A DNA stretch of 64,000 nucleotides from Fragilaria crotonensis. Lineage: Eukaryota; Bacillariophyta; Fragilariophyceae; Fragilariales; Fragilariaceae. Position 1 is the stretch's first letter. Every line of letters begins with the position of its first letter. The stretch is from the NCBI GenBank assembly GCA_022925895.1, contig JAKSYS010000223.1:19935-83934 (forward strand), written 5' to 3'. A program made the translations under genes and the position numbers. The notes under the pieces were generated by a model. That model saw nothing but the letters and a program-made list of their open reading frames with translations, had not been told where the DNA came from and ran no database searches. Shown one piece after another: positions 21,765 through 33,109 of this stretch.

Positions 21765-24700
21765 ACTGCAAGCAGGGCCAGACTCAGTCTGCAGACGAAT
21801 ACATGGCCGAAATGAAAACGTGGATTGATAACATCGAGTATCATGGTGGGACGATCTCGGAGAATCCCACCCTTATTGCCGAAGTCGACTCCGCTGGCAA
21901 CGCCCGCTCTATCGAGGTCCGATCCGCGATGGCTCGGGACCGCACCATTGCCACAGCGTTCATACGCAACGCCGACCCAACGAGATACGGGACTCTTATC
22001 ACGGAGCTATCCAATCAATACGCCCATGGAAAGGACGAGTACCCGGCTGATTTAACGTCGGCCTACGGTTTGCTTGTGAATTACACGACCCCCACGAACG
22101 CATCAAGAGGGGGCGGACGAAACGACAACGCAAGCGCTTCGCCTCGTTCTCCAAACCCCGAAACTAGTGCCATGACGTTTGTGCAGTGCGCCGTCGTGGC
22201 CGGAACCAACGGGGTCACCCACGAGGGCATCACGTGTTTCAACTGCAACAACATGGGACACTATTCAGTCGATTGCCCTGAGCCGCGAAACACTCCTACG
22301 ACTACGGGAACTACGTTGACCCAAGCGGCCTACGTGCTCGCCCAGACCGGCGCCCCCGGGATCCATCCGGACTGGGTACTATTGGATTCTCAATCGACGG
22401 TATCTGTGTTTAAAAACGCAGCCATGCTCACGAACATTCGACGCAGTCCTCACGTTCTTCGGGCAATCACGAATGGTGGCCATCAGGACTCGCGCCTCCT
22501 TGGAGACTTCCCGAACCTCGGTCCGGTTTGGTATAACAGTGAGTCCATTGCCAACATTCTCTCTTTGTCTGAGGTCCGCAAGGTGTGCCGTGTAACTATG
22601 GACACCGGCCGCGAGGCTGCCATGTGTGTGCATAGACTTGATGGGTCTATCATGAAGTTCACTGAAGACAGCAACGGTCTATATGTTTTTGTGCCTAATT
22701 CTAGTGCCGACGTTACTGGTTACACCCTCGTCTCCACCGTAGCCGAAAACAAACGCATGTTCACCCCGCGAGAGATTCGGAACGCCGACCTCGCCCGTGA
22801 CCTGTATCGAAAGATCGGCAGACCAAACGAAGCCGAGTTTCAGTCGATCCTACGCCGCAACTTGATTCGGAATTGCCCCGTCACGCCTGACGACGCGAGA
22901 CGCGCCCTGATCATCTACGGGCCTGACATTGCTGCCCTCAAGGGTAAGACGACGCACGCGCCTCCCGCTCCGCGCGCGCCAACGTTCGTTGCAGTGCCTT
23001 TACCGGCACCGGTCCTCCTGCACCACCGAAACGTTACATTGTGCGTCGATCTATTTTTTGTCCAAGGCCTCCCTTTCTTTCACACCATCTCGCGCGACAT
23101 TGGATTTCGCACCGTTGCCCCAATTACCGATCGCCGCCAACCAACCTTATGGCGCGAGTTACAAGCAGTGCTTCGAGTCTATCGTGATCGCGGCCTCACG
23201 ATTTGTGACGTCCATTGTGATCACGAGTTCGAGTGCCTCCGTCCTTCACTGCTGCCCATTGTTATGAACGTCGTCCCGACCGATAGCCATGTTGGGGAAG
23301 TTGAACGCTCCATTCGCACCATCAAGGAGCGATTACGCGCCTGTGCCCACGGCCTCCCGTTCAAACGCCTGCCTCGCCTCCTCATCACTCACATGGTTTC
23401 CGACGTCGTCCGTTGCCTTAATCAATTCCCTTTCCGGCACGGTGTTTCCGCCACACTCAGCCCAACCACCATTGTCACCGGTGCCGGCCTCCCGGACTAT
23501 CGTGCACTGACCCTCGAATTTGGGTCCTATGTGCAGGTGTTTGAAGACAACTCGCCGACCAACACCACCCGTGCCCGATCCCTCGGCGCCATCGCGCTCA
23601 CGCCAACCGGTAACGCTCAAGGCGATTACCATTTCTTGTCCCTGGCCTCCGGCGCTCTCATTTCGCGTCATCAATGGACCGCGGTCCCCATGACCGACGC
23701 CACTATCGCTCGTGTAGAAGCCCTCGCCAAACACGAGGGGCTTCCCCCCCTTCAGGCCCGTGGCCTCGTCGTTGAATGGCGGCCTGATATGCCCATCGAT
23801 GACGACGAATATGATCGCGATTATGACAGCGACTCCGACGATGACGCCGGGGACGACCCTTTTCCCCCCGACGAGTACCCTGCCGTCGACGATGCCGAAC
23901 TCGCCGACCTCCTCGCCGATGTCCCTCCGCTTATCAATGCACCTGCCGCGGCTCTACCTGCGTTGGTCCAAGGAGCGCCGGACGCGTACGAGGACATCGA
24001 TATTGGAGGTAACGGAGGTAACGAGGACATCGATATTGACCTACCTCCCGGTGACGCCTACGCCTACGAGGACAACGACGACATGGCGTTCGAAGACCAC
24101 GCCGAACGTACCGAGGACGCTCAGGACCACATCCCGCAAAACGAAGAACGAGCGGACGCCGATAACTTGGATGAAGACCAAGGAGCGCCACCACACGAAG
24201 CCGATAACTTGGATGAAGACCAAGGAGCGCCACCGCAGGACGACCAACCCCTGGAGGAAGATCAAGGAGCGGACGAGGCTCAAGGAGCGGACCAGGCACA
24301 CTATCAGCTTCGACCACGAAACGCCAGACAAGCGAACAGTTTTCGGAGTGTAATCGACCAACCCCACAGCAACCAGTCGTACTACCCGCCCGTCCAGCTC
24401 TTCCAGAACGGACACGTAAACAGACAGGTCATATTTCGCTACGTATTAGCGCAGATGTCAGCTAAGGCAGCAATCCGACAACATGGAAAAGTTGCAGAGG
24501 ACGCCCTCCTGGCTGAATTTTCTCAAATGCAGGACCTCACGGTGTACGAACCCATCGACCCAGCGACGTTGACAAGGGAACAAAAGCGAATGGCACTAAG
24601 GGCCATCAACCTCGTACAACAGAAGCGATGCGGGCGGTTCAAGGGAAGGACAGTGGCAGACGGACGCCCGCAACGAAACCTCTACGACAAATCGGAAACC

Positions 24701-24978
24701 GCGTCGCCGACGGTGTCCACGGACGCGCTACTCCTCACCATCCTGATCGATGCGTACGAACGACGTGATGTCGGGACGGCGGACATAGTCGGTGCCTACC
24801 TTAAAGCCCAAATGGATGATTTTGTACTAATGAAATTCACCGGTGAGTCCGTCGACATTCTGTGCAAAATGGATCCGAAGTATTTGAACTTTGTGACCAT
24901 GGAAGGAAACACGAAGGTTGTGTATGTCCGATTTGTGAAGGCTATATACGGATGCGTAAAGTCCGCCCTACTATGGTA
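21740..24978 (+). pseudogene. pol: Gag-Pol of copia element 1: zinc knuckle, protease, integrase, start of reverse transcriptase
   Basis: Numbering from the codon at 21740. The end of Gag carries a CCHC knuckle (CFNCNNMGHYSVDC, residues 166-179). The aspartic protease has LLDSQST (D216) in place of the usual DTG or DSG. The integrase has CVDLFF (D437), VHCDHEFEC (D494) and VGEVERSIRTIKER (E520 or E522), a pattern I associate with diatom copia elements. An acidic linker contains a twice-repeated DNLDEDQGAPP and further DQGA units (24165-24290). The RT starts around 24590 (ASPTVSTDALLLTIL ... GTADIVGAYLKA) and is cut after LLW-Y at 24978 by the TA-flanked transposon. The 77 bp after that belong to the transposon end. 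Confidence 0.85.
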
Positions 24979-25112
24979 TGGCTGGTTTCACCCTCAACCC
25001 TCCTCGCGTATGCCTTGGTATAAAACGTACGACGCATACATTATCCCAGAGTAAAATTCCGCCGAATAATTCTGCAATCCGTATCTTTTATAAATCCATA
25101 CAATTATCGCTC

Positions 25113-27585
25113 TCACAATAAGTCACCTTTGACCCTTGCACTCATCCTCAACTCGGAATGAACGAAGCCACTGTCAAAGTCGAGAACACACCGGTGACTC
25201 TTTAAGGCTTTCTTCAGTCTTTCGATTTGGGGGAAGAGGAGTTGTTGATTGGGAACAACAGCCGACATGGTCTGAGCAACTGCATTCAGATCTTGATTCG
25301 CCACGGCAGCCGTGGCAAGCTTCTGATGCTCCTGTTGGAGATGATGGTACGTACATATATATGCTCGTGCCCGCGAAGCAAACTTCAATCCTTTCCTTCG
25401 TTAGAACATTGATAGGGCACGTGCAGTCTCTCACCAACTGCTTGAAGTTGTCACGACCTCGTTTTCGTGATAGTGGCATTCGTCGATAGTATGCTTTGGC
25501 GTGTGCCCAACTGTATTCAACACCCTCCCCAGCAAGCTCTGCATGAAACTTTGGTGTGAGCAGAACTGTTACGCCATGCTGTGATCCTAGGTGTTGAAGA
25601 GCCGTTTCCTCGTGCTTGAAATCCGTGCATTCTGCCATGATATGGCGAAGCGAGAACTGTAAGTTAACGATCCCTGTGATGTGATCTTTGCGTCCATCAA
25701 GCGTGTACTTGTCTAACGAGTCTCTTTCAATTAGCCCTCGCTCTCCCAGAACTTGAAGTAGGCCTTTGGGCTGTCCCTCCCATCCAGAAGCAATTTGTTC
25801 CCTGCGATCCGAAAGCTCAATGTTGTTATTCCTCGCAAAGTCTTGAAGTTCTTTCTTTGTGTAACCTCGTTGCTGCTGGAGCGTCACACCCTTCTCGTTC
25901 AGTGCTTCCAGAAGCACCTTCTTTGACCTTTCAACAACCTTAACTTTCCCCGTCAGCCAATCATGCCTTTGGACTTCCCTTTGATCAGGAGTAAGGTACC
26001 ATGGACCCGAATCAGAGGCTTTGAAGATCAAGCACTGAGTATCAGCCACGCCCAGCAACGGTAAGTTTGGACCGAGGAATCCCTCGTTTGCCAAAATGAT
26101 CGTATCTCTCATTCTCGCTTGTGTCCCTCCATAGGACTTGGACATGTGCTGAGCACTGAGGGCATGTTCGCGCTTACGAGCATGTCCTTGACTGTGATCG
26201 AACATGAAGACCAAGTCAAATGTTGGATAGAGAACCTTCAAGCAGTCGATGACGTCTTCGAATTGAAGACTCATGTGATAGGAGTTCCAGTACCCTTCAT
26301 TATTTACTCCGATGTAAAGGTATTTAACAAAAGGAGATTCGGTGAGGGCAGCCTTGTTGGGTGTGCCCAAGATTTCCATTGCAGCATGCACATCGGTGTA
26401 AGTTGCTCCACTTGGTCTTCGCTCTCGATTGATTTGTTCTAACTCCATCTCTGTCAATTGTCGCCCAAAGCCAAACTCGCGAGATACGAACGCCGACAAC
26501 ATGAATCCATCTCCTTCTGACTTCGGGAGTAGAGGCCTCTGACCATTCGGGCCAACCCAAGTCTTCGCACCCATCAAATACTGCGCGAAGACACTTTCAT
26601 CTTGCCCAATAAACATTATTGGCCGTGCATTTGAAGAAACTCTGATGCTACGTGATGGATTGATTCTTTCTGTTCCCTCCTCGGCGCCAAAACGATTCCA
26701 ATAGTCCACGTGAAATTCAATGTGTTCCTCATCTTGGATGATATCGAAGTACGAGTGTCCCATCTCGACATCAACATTTGGCAAAGTCATAGCTTTACTT
26801 TTAGAAATTTGAACCCACCGATTGCAATACGGTTCCAACTCTTGTAGATAGGTTGCACAGAATTGTGTTCGATTTGACACAACGTCCTCTCGCTCGTGTC
26901 CGTCAACATAAAAACTCTTCCTGCGAGTATCATAACAGAAACCAAGAAGCCTCATCCAACGCCATGCGGTGGTGAAGCTCAAAGACTGAAGTCCATATGC
27001 ACGAAGGAATAATTCAATCATCATTTCTTCTTGAGTCTCTGTACCAGCAGTTACTACTTCTAGTTCTTCTTCGGAGCTGTCGATGTGCAATGTAGTACTA
27101 TTAGAAGTAGTAGTAGTACCACTACTACTACCGCCACCCCCCAACGCTGCAGCCTCCTCATCTTGCCGCCACTGCAATGCCAGTCTCGGTATCACCGTAC
27201 TAACAATAAAGTCGTGAAGGCTCTCTATTGTTAGTGTTGCTAGATTTTTAATCCCAAAGGACACAATCTGATCCTTGGCATCGGGGTAAATCTCAAGCAA
27301 TCGCGGCAGGGGCCGTTTTCCACACTGCACGTAGGCATTTGGGTGGGGAAAGCTTTCGAACTTTCGGAAGACCATATTCCATTCGGCCACAGTCTTATAG
27401 AATGTGGCCTGATTCAGCCCAAGCCTATTCAGAGTTTTGCATGCCTCCTTGCAACAATCATGCCAGGTCCATGCATTCATATTTGCGAGAGCAAGTTGAT
27501 ATGCCAAGCACAGAAAAATTGACCTCTGTCGAATTTCAAATATTTCGGTCTTGGTACAATAGTTCTCAGTATCTCCACCCATCAC
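25113..27585 (-). CDS. Large DDE transposase of the nested TA-type element; C-terminus frameshifted
   Basis: 803 residues in the main frame (27585-25174). The acidic triad is readable: GQDESVF (D329), VFMFDHSQGH (D463) and GVEYSWAHAKAYYRR (E690). The spacing of these blocks, with GGTQARMRD after the second D and TPKFHAELA before the E, matches a large-transposase family I recall from basidiomycete genomes, a distant Tc1/mariner relative (knowledge by pattern, not by search). Residues 150-180 are a low-complexity G/S/T and acidic linker. After ERIEVCFA the main frame loses sense. The frame one base away (25388-25113) carries a sensible tail (FASRARAYICTYHHLQQE ... ALKSHR), so a one-base shift near 25380 is likely. 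No intron is needed elsewhere. Confidence 0.8.
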
Positions 27586-28559
27586 AATGCCACGCCAGCC
27601 CTCTGAACTCTCATGTACAGACTGCAGTAAGATTATTCGACGCTCTACGGCCTCTTGGGGACTCTCAGGTACACCGTTGTTCCAGTGGTTGTATCGACAG
27701 TAGTATTTTCAATACTCACGGATTCCCTTCTTGGTTTGAACAGTTGATATGCTTCTGGACTTTCGGGCCAGTAAGAGCATACTGCAGGATTACCATATAC
27801 TAAACTCTTCTATACATGTTTATCATACGTCTATTTCTAGGCGGATGCATTTCATGTTGCTGGCACTTTCGGGCGGGCGGTTTTGTTTAGGGACAGATGG
27901 AGATAAAGAAGCAGTAGCAAAAGCTACGCATCAGAATAGAGGACAACACCAACTCATGTGGGTGCCAAGGGCATTAAGAAAAAGAAGCATGGCTTGTAGC
28001 AGGATGCTACGTAGCAGCAGAGGAAGTGATGGTTGTGCAGTACAACAGTACAATACTTAGTACTCATATAGGTTGAAGAAGTACAGGTACTGGTGGTATA
28101 GCGGACAAACCACCAGCAAATGACTGTGATCAGAAACACCCACTTGAAGTGAGAAAGATAGATGGGAACCAGCAGCTTGCTGAAGTGCACATGGGCACAG
28201 TAGCTTGCACGCCGATTCCAGAGAAAATACTGGTATTGTAATTACCAGTGCTGAAAGTTGTGAAAAGTAAAAAAAACAGCAATCGCTGTACAGTAGAAAT
28301 GTGGCCAGTACTCGAGTAGCCAGTAGAGATACCGCGAGCGAAGTCAATTGCATGGTGTTGAGTCTTGATCATGGTGGGTGAATCCACCTCGGTTTGTCGA
28401 CCATTCCAGCAGGAGTTTTGCTGATACCCAAGACAGGGTGCAGCAATGGACTGAACAGCGAAGCAAGAGATCACAGAGATCCGTGCTCCGCTGGAAAAAG
28501 ACATTGAACCCACCATGGTGGTGGGCTCCGACACAACCACGCGTCCCAGGACACAAAAA
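27586..28559. other. Interior of the nested transposon without a supported gene
   Basis: About 1 kb between the transposase and the possible second gene. The stretch 27800-27870 is similar to 46470-46545 elsewhere in the window (TTTATCA..CGTC....TCTAGGC, then GTTGCTGG). No ORF with coding character is seen. Confidence 0.4.
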
Positions 28560-29217
28560 CGGACCGACAGACAGACCGGATTTTAGAATCTGGTGAGAAG
28601 AAATTGTGTACTGCAGGATTACCAGCGGCAACAGCATCAACCCTCTGACGCTTATTGGGGGACTCTTGTTCAGATGCATCAGCATCGTCCTCACCAGCAA
28701 CACTTTCATGAAGCACTGTTGCATAATCGACAGTACTCGGTCTTGATCTTGTCGATGGGATTGCGAGGGCATTTGCTGCTATCTCCAACACCTTTTTCTT
28801 CCATGATTGGTTCAGGGGGCTTGGATACATCACCTGCCTCGTTTCTTTGGTGACAAAATAAAAGTGTTGGTGTTGATAAGAAACTCGGAACACACCACTC
28901 AAGTTCGAACGTTCGAACCATCGAACCTCGACATCACAGATCCGAATAAAGCTGCCCGTGACATTGCTGTGTTGAACTTTCGAACGTCTATGATGATTGA
29001 AGCATCAATGTGCCCTGTCTTGCGAAGTACGTCCACCCATGTTGCTGCAGGAAGCCAACAGTTTGTAAAGCGAGGCCCGTAAACAGGATCCGCGCGAATC
29101 AACATGACAGCCTTGACCAAAACGGTCTGAATGCCTTGGTCAGCCATCCGTCCAATTAACCTCACTTGGTCAACTGGATTTTCAAGTGCATTGAGATGGC
29201 AACTGGCGGGGTCGGGT
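28560..29217 (-). CDS. Possible second gene of the nested transposon, family unknown
   Basis: Two consecutive minus-strand segments read like real protein. The first, about 29217-28910, contains VRLIGRMADQGIQTVLVKAV and ATWVDVLRKTGHIDASIII. The second, about 28860-28560, contains NQSWKKKVLEIAANAL and an acidic/basic stretch ASEQESPNKRQRVD that resembles a nuclear localisation signal. A short intron or a frameshift around 28840-28910 would join them; a perfect palindrome TTCGAACGTTCGAA sits at this junction. No domain is recognised, and no ATG is visible near 29217, so the start is unknown. It may be an accessory protein of the transposon. Confidence 0.3.
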
Positions 29218-29390
29218 TAATTGGAAGGAGTACAACTGTTGCGGACAATGGCTTTCAAACTCATTGTGAAACGCCCTGCTTCCAACACGAGAAATTATTC
29301 TGAAGTACACGACAAAGCTCACTTTCTATTGGCTGCACGTACTTTTTGTACTGGGCTGTGCGCCAGGATTTTCGGACGTGAAACCAGCCA

Positions 29391-30698
29391 TACAACCTAT
29401 TCAGCTCCACCCTGGAAGAGATGGGCTTCGTGTTGAACCCTTACGACCCATGTATTGCCAATCGAACCATTAACGGAAAACAATGCACTATTGCCTGGTA
29501 CGTAGATGATACGAAGATTTCGCACGTGGATCCGGAAGTAGTCACGTCTGTGATATCTGCTATCAAACAACGATTTGACAAGATGAAAGTAACTCGAGGC
29601 AAGGAGCACACGTTCCTGGGTATGAACATTAAATACACCGACCGCGGAACGGCCATAATTTCAATGAAGGACTACTTAATGGAAGCAATTGACGAATCTG
29701 GGCTGGGCTGGAGATCACACACACCGCGGCTACCCCTGCACGGAGGACTTTATTTGAGGTAGACCCGCGAGCTGCCCCCCTGAAAACTGACCGTTTTGAG
29801 ACATTCCGAAGCGTGGTCATGAAGTTGCTATATGTGGCTCTGCGCGCACGTATGGACCTTCTGCTCGCGATATCCTTTTGTCAACGAGGATATCCAAGAG
29901 TACAGTCGAAGACGAAGGGAAGCTCAGAAGAGTTCTGAGTACATCAAAGGGGCCGCCGACTTGGAGTATGAACTCGGGGCGGACCATCTTAGCAGTTTCA
30001 CGACTTGGGTGGATGCATCGTATGCCACGCACCCGGACATGAAGAGTCATACAGGTGGACTTATTTCATTTGGTACCGGGGCGCTATTGTGTAAATCCAA
30101 CAAACAAAAGTTAAATACGAGGAGTTCAACGGAGGCTGAGGTGGTCGGCGCGAGTGACTACCTCCCGACCACGCTATGGGTACAGCTGTTTATGAATGCG
30201 CAGGGGTATCCTATGCAAAAGACTTATTTCGAGCAAGACAACGAGAGTGCCATAAAATTGGAAAAGAATGGTCGCGTATCGGCCGGTCCCAAGTCCCGAC
30301 ACATAGACATCCGGTATTTTTGGATCAAGGATCGCATTAAGAGTGCGAACGTGGACATCCGCCACTGTCCAACCCTACGTATGATAGCCGATTTTTTTAC
30401 GAAACCTCTCCAAGGTAACCTCTTCCGACTTTTCCGCAGCGTGATACTCGGTCATGAACACACCAACTCCCTTCAGAACATCGCCATCGCACCGTCCGAG
30501 GAGCGTGTTGAGAATAAGAAGCGTACTGGCACGGATGACGGTGTTTCTACGGAAGAAGACAACAGTACGGATATCGTTTTACTAGAAGAACTACCGAGTG
30601 AAACGTGGGTAGACGTCGTAAAGAAAGGTAAGGCTCGGAGCGCGAGTAAAAAGGAGAGTTGTGTTTCGAGAGATCATTCTCTCGAAACAATCCAGTAG
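29391..30698 (+). pseudogene. pol: Pol of copia element 1, remainder: reverse transcriptase and RNase H, with frameshifts
   Basis: The RT continues after the transposon with YNLFSSTLEEMGFVLNPYDP and the catalytic WYVDDTK. RNase H follows (WVDASYATHPDMKSHTGG, a SSTEAEVVG block, RHIDIRYFWIKDR and ADFFTKPLQGN), and the ORF ends inside the 3' LTR at 30698. Three frame jumps interrupt it, near 29708 (after DESGL), 29875 (after LLAISF) and 29936 (before EYIKGAAD). Each is explained by one base. With the nested insertion this makes the polyprotein non-functional as it stands. Confidence 0.85.
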
Positions 30699-30808
30699 TA
30701 GAAGACTAGTTACATTGACTTTCTTCATCTTCCGTTGTAGCGCCCCTCGCATCAGAGTTACCCTAGATTCAACGTCTACGGTGGTGCGGAGTAGCGAACA
30801 ATCCAACA
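30506..30808 (+). repeat. 3' LTR of copia element 1
   Basis: 303 bp, identical by eye to the 5' LTR. The last codons of pol lie in it. It is preceded by a short purine-rich tract (GAGGAGCG) that could be the polypurine tract, and followed by the AAGTT target duplicate at 30809-30813. Confidence 0.93.
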
Positions 30809-31441
30809 AAGTTGACCCTAAATTTGTCAGTTCTTCCGGTACAGCGCCAGAACTGGGACGCATTGCATTGTCAATCTTGCCTCTGAATGACGCCATTGTC
30901 CTGTGAACTTAAACTCAGATGTCGCGATTGTCGTCGAAAACTGAGGCAAAACTGCGATCGGAACCAGAAAACCCAGTTGGGTTGCGGTCGATGGATCATG
31001 GGATCATGGTTGCAGATTGGAGATGGTCTCGCAACGACTGTTGGATCCGCACTTGGAGACCGAAGACCAAAGCTGCGTGTACCGCTGCATATGCAGTAAC
31101 TGACAACAGTCAAGTAGACTATCATACCGGTATCAATTACCGCACTTTGGACTTCTAATCGCGTCATTGAGGTTCATCAGCCAATGATTCGGAAGAGTAG
31201 AGTTGATATTTTATCAACCTAAACGGGCCAGCATTCTGGATGGATAAGATGGTATGATCCATGTTCACAGAGTCAAGTCGGAGTGCCTGGTAGGAGTACG
31301 CAACCATGTTCTTAACACTTTTTCGTTGTCGTGGGCTAGCTCACATCTTGATTTGATGAGGAAAGAAGCAATCATTTGAGTGACAACAAACGAGCGTCAA
31401 GTGCCATTTGTTTGTCAACTTTTTAAATTATTCGTTGGAAA

Positions 31442-31610
31442 TACATTACGAAGAATAATCTACATGTTAGCTAACCTCAAAGCATGCAGAATGCAATATT
31501 AAAATGATTGATTCAAAAAGCGTGGGATATACATTACGAAGAATCATCTACATGTTAGCTAACCTCTAAGCATGCAGAATGCAATGTTATAACGATTGAT
31601 TATGGTATTG
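31442..31610. repeat. Imperfect tandem repeat, unit 91 bp, two copies
   Basis: ATACATTACGAAGAAT..TCTACATGTTAGCTAACCT.AAGCATGCAGAATGCAAT occurs at about 31441-31500 and again 91 bp later at about 31532-31591, with a few substitutions. It lies in AT-rich noncoding sequence just after duplication unit 2. Confidence 0.7.
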
Positions 31611-31797
31611 AACAGCAACACATCAACGAACAATTGGGAAGTATCACCAGAGGCCAGGGACTATGGTCGATCACAGGAGTATGATTATGGATCTCCACCT
31701 GGTAGTACTAGTACTGGAGTACATCGGGTTTTTGACTCACCACAAACCACAAATACAACAAACTTCGATCGAAACAAAGTACGAACTTCGCTAATAA

Positions 31798-32563
31798 GAG
31801 CATCCCCACCCGTCGCGCTATTTTTTTGTCCACCGACACCAAGTACCGTTTATAGAAACCTATTTTCGGCAACTTTTGGCGTCTTTCTTGCACCAGTGCT
31901 ACGCTAATTCTGGCGTGCTTTTTTGCACCAGCAACGCTAAAATTTTTGGCGCACCTGGAAATTTTCCTCAAACACAATCATTACTGTGTCAAAAAGGCTG
32001 TCATCGTCGGATGAAACGATCTCCATTCTTGGATGTTCTGGTTGATTGAATTGACGATGTGCAGTTTGTGTGCTACTACCAAACACATCATAGTACAGCA
32101 ATATGCGTGTATCATAGCGCCAACAAAGATTGCTCACAAGAACAACGTGTGTTGAAGTAGTGATAGTCGTTCAAACGGTGAGCTATCTTACATAAATTAT
32201 GAGCTACGACATGAGTGGTCCTGGACATGGGACGTGATTAACAACGTGATTGGAAAAATTCAACTGGAAGAAGATTATGACCGTTAAATTCGTACTGTTC
32301 ATACTACAGTACAAGTAACGTTATTCGAAGGGTTCGACAGTTCATTCGGATGATTCGATTACTCAACTCCTTTGAGTCGAACAAGTCAAAAACAGGCACG
32401 CTATTCATTCTATTATCATTCTTTTCGCCATTGATATAGCGTGTCAAGAATGAAATAGCGTGACCAAAATGTCAAAAGGCCCAACCGGTGGTATAATTTT
32501 TGGACATTTTCGTCACGCTATTAGACCATTTTTGCAAAATAGCGTGACGGGTGGGGATACATC
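31798..32563. mobile_element. Probable non-autonomous element with inverted ends ATCCCCACCCGTC
   Basis: The left end reads ATCCCCACCCGTCGCGCTAT (about 31801) and the right end, reversed, reads ATCCCCACCCGTCACGCTAT (about 32561). The interior carries several further copies of AATAGCGTGAC or its complement (for example 32452, 32512 and 32538), like subterminal transposase-binding repeats. No coding potential. A clear target-site duplication was not found, so the exact ends and superfamily are uncertain. Confidence 0.55.
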
Positions 32564-33109
32564 TATAATGTACCGGTACTTGTACATGGTACATGTATGT
32601 GAAACCTGTCGTAGTCAATCTGCCGTTGAGGATGCCTCAAAAACTCAAGTTACTGTACGGCAATTGTAGTACGTGTACTGCTCCAGTTTAATTTGACATA
32701 CAGCACATACACTCAACGCTCAACCACACTCAACTGTACACCGGTGGTACTGTATGCATGCAAGGACAACGGATTCCCAAACAGTCATGCGTCATGCCGT
32801 CATGCCCCAATGATATACTGTACATATGACATTTGACATATGTGAAGTCTGAAATTCAACATGTGGAATCGATTCTGATTGGCAAGATTGCCAGTGACGG
32901 TTTTTTTGGTGCGCGACCCTGTTGCGATCGTACCGAATCAGAACTGGTACTGGTAGCATGTAGCATGTACAGAGATTGATAGATCTACCAAACGAATCCG
33001 GTAACGGGTAACGGCCTTCCAATGGTCATCGTTCGACCAACGTCGGTGACTCATCTGTACACTCACATTCCACAGAAATGTAATACCATCACGACAAAGT
33101 GCTGTATAT

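Larger units (their letters stand above)
24979..29390 (-). mobile_element. TA-flanked DDE DNA transposon nested in the copia reverse transcriptase
   Basis: 4412 bp with 13 bp perfect terminal inverted repeats TGGCTGGTTTCAC, flanked by TA at 24977-24978 and 29391-29392. Removing the element with one TA restores the RT frame exactly: LLWY before, then NLFSSTLEEMGF after. A TA duplication is the Tc1/mariner superfamily mark. The element encodes a large DDE transposase on the minus strand and possibly a second gene at its right end. Both boundaries are supported by the reading frame of the host element as well as by the inverted repeats. Confidence 0.9.
20348..30808 (+). mobile_element. Ty1/copia LTR retrotransposon (diatom type), with nested DNA transposon
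   Basis: A complete element of 10461 bp. LTRs are 20348-20650 and 30506-30808 (303 bp each; I see no difference between them), starting TGTTGAG and ending AATCCAACA. The 5 bp target duplication AAGTT is at 20343-20347 and 30809-30813. Internal order is a leader ORF, Gag with a zinc knuckle, aspartic protease, integrase, reverse transcriptase, RNase H, which is the copia order. A 4412 bp TA-flanked DNA transposon (24979-29390) sits in the reverse transcriptase; without it the element is about 6.05 kb. Identical LTRs indicate recent insertion, yet the coding part has at least four single-base frameshifts. It interrupts duplication unit 2. Confidence 0.93.
18340..31020 (+). repeat. Tandem segmental duplication, unit 2, interrupted by a retrotransposon
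   Basis: Homology to unit 1 (15800-18130) runs from about 18340 to the AAGTT target site at 20343-20347 and resumes at 30814 after the copia element. The flanking pieces together match unit 1: the segment around GTTGACCCTAAATTT (30811) corresponds to GTCGACCCTGAAATC (17917). So the retrotransposon inserted after the duplication. Confidence 0.75.

Noticed and set aside
23333-24415. Several long minus-strand ORFs inside pol of copia element 1
   Set aside because: They are antisense shadows of a GC-rich frame with strong protein similarity on the plus strand.
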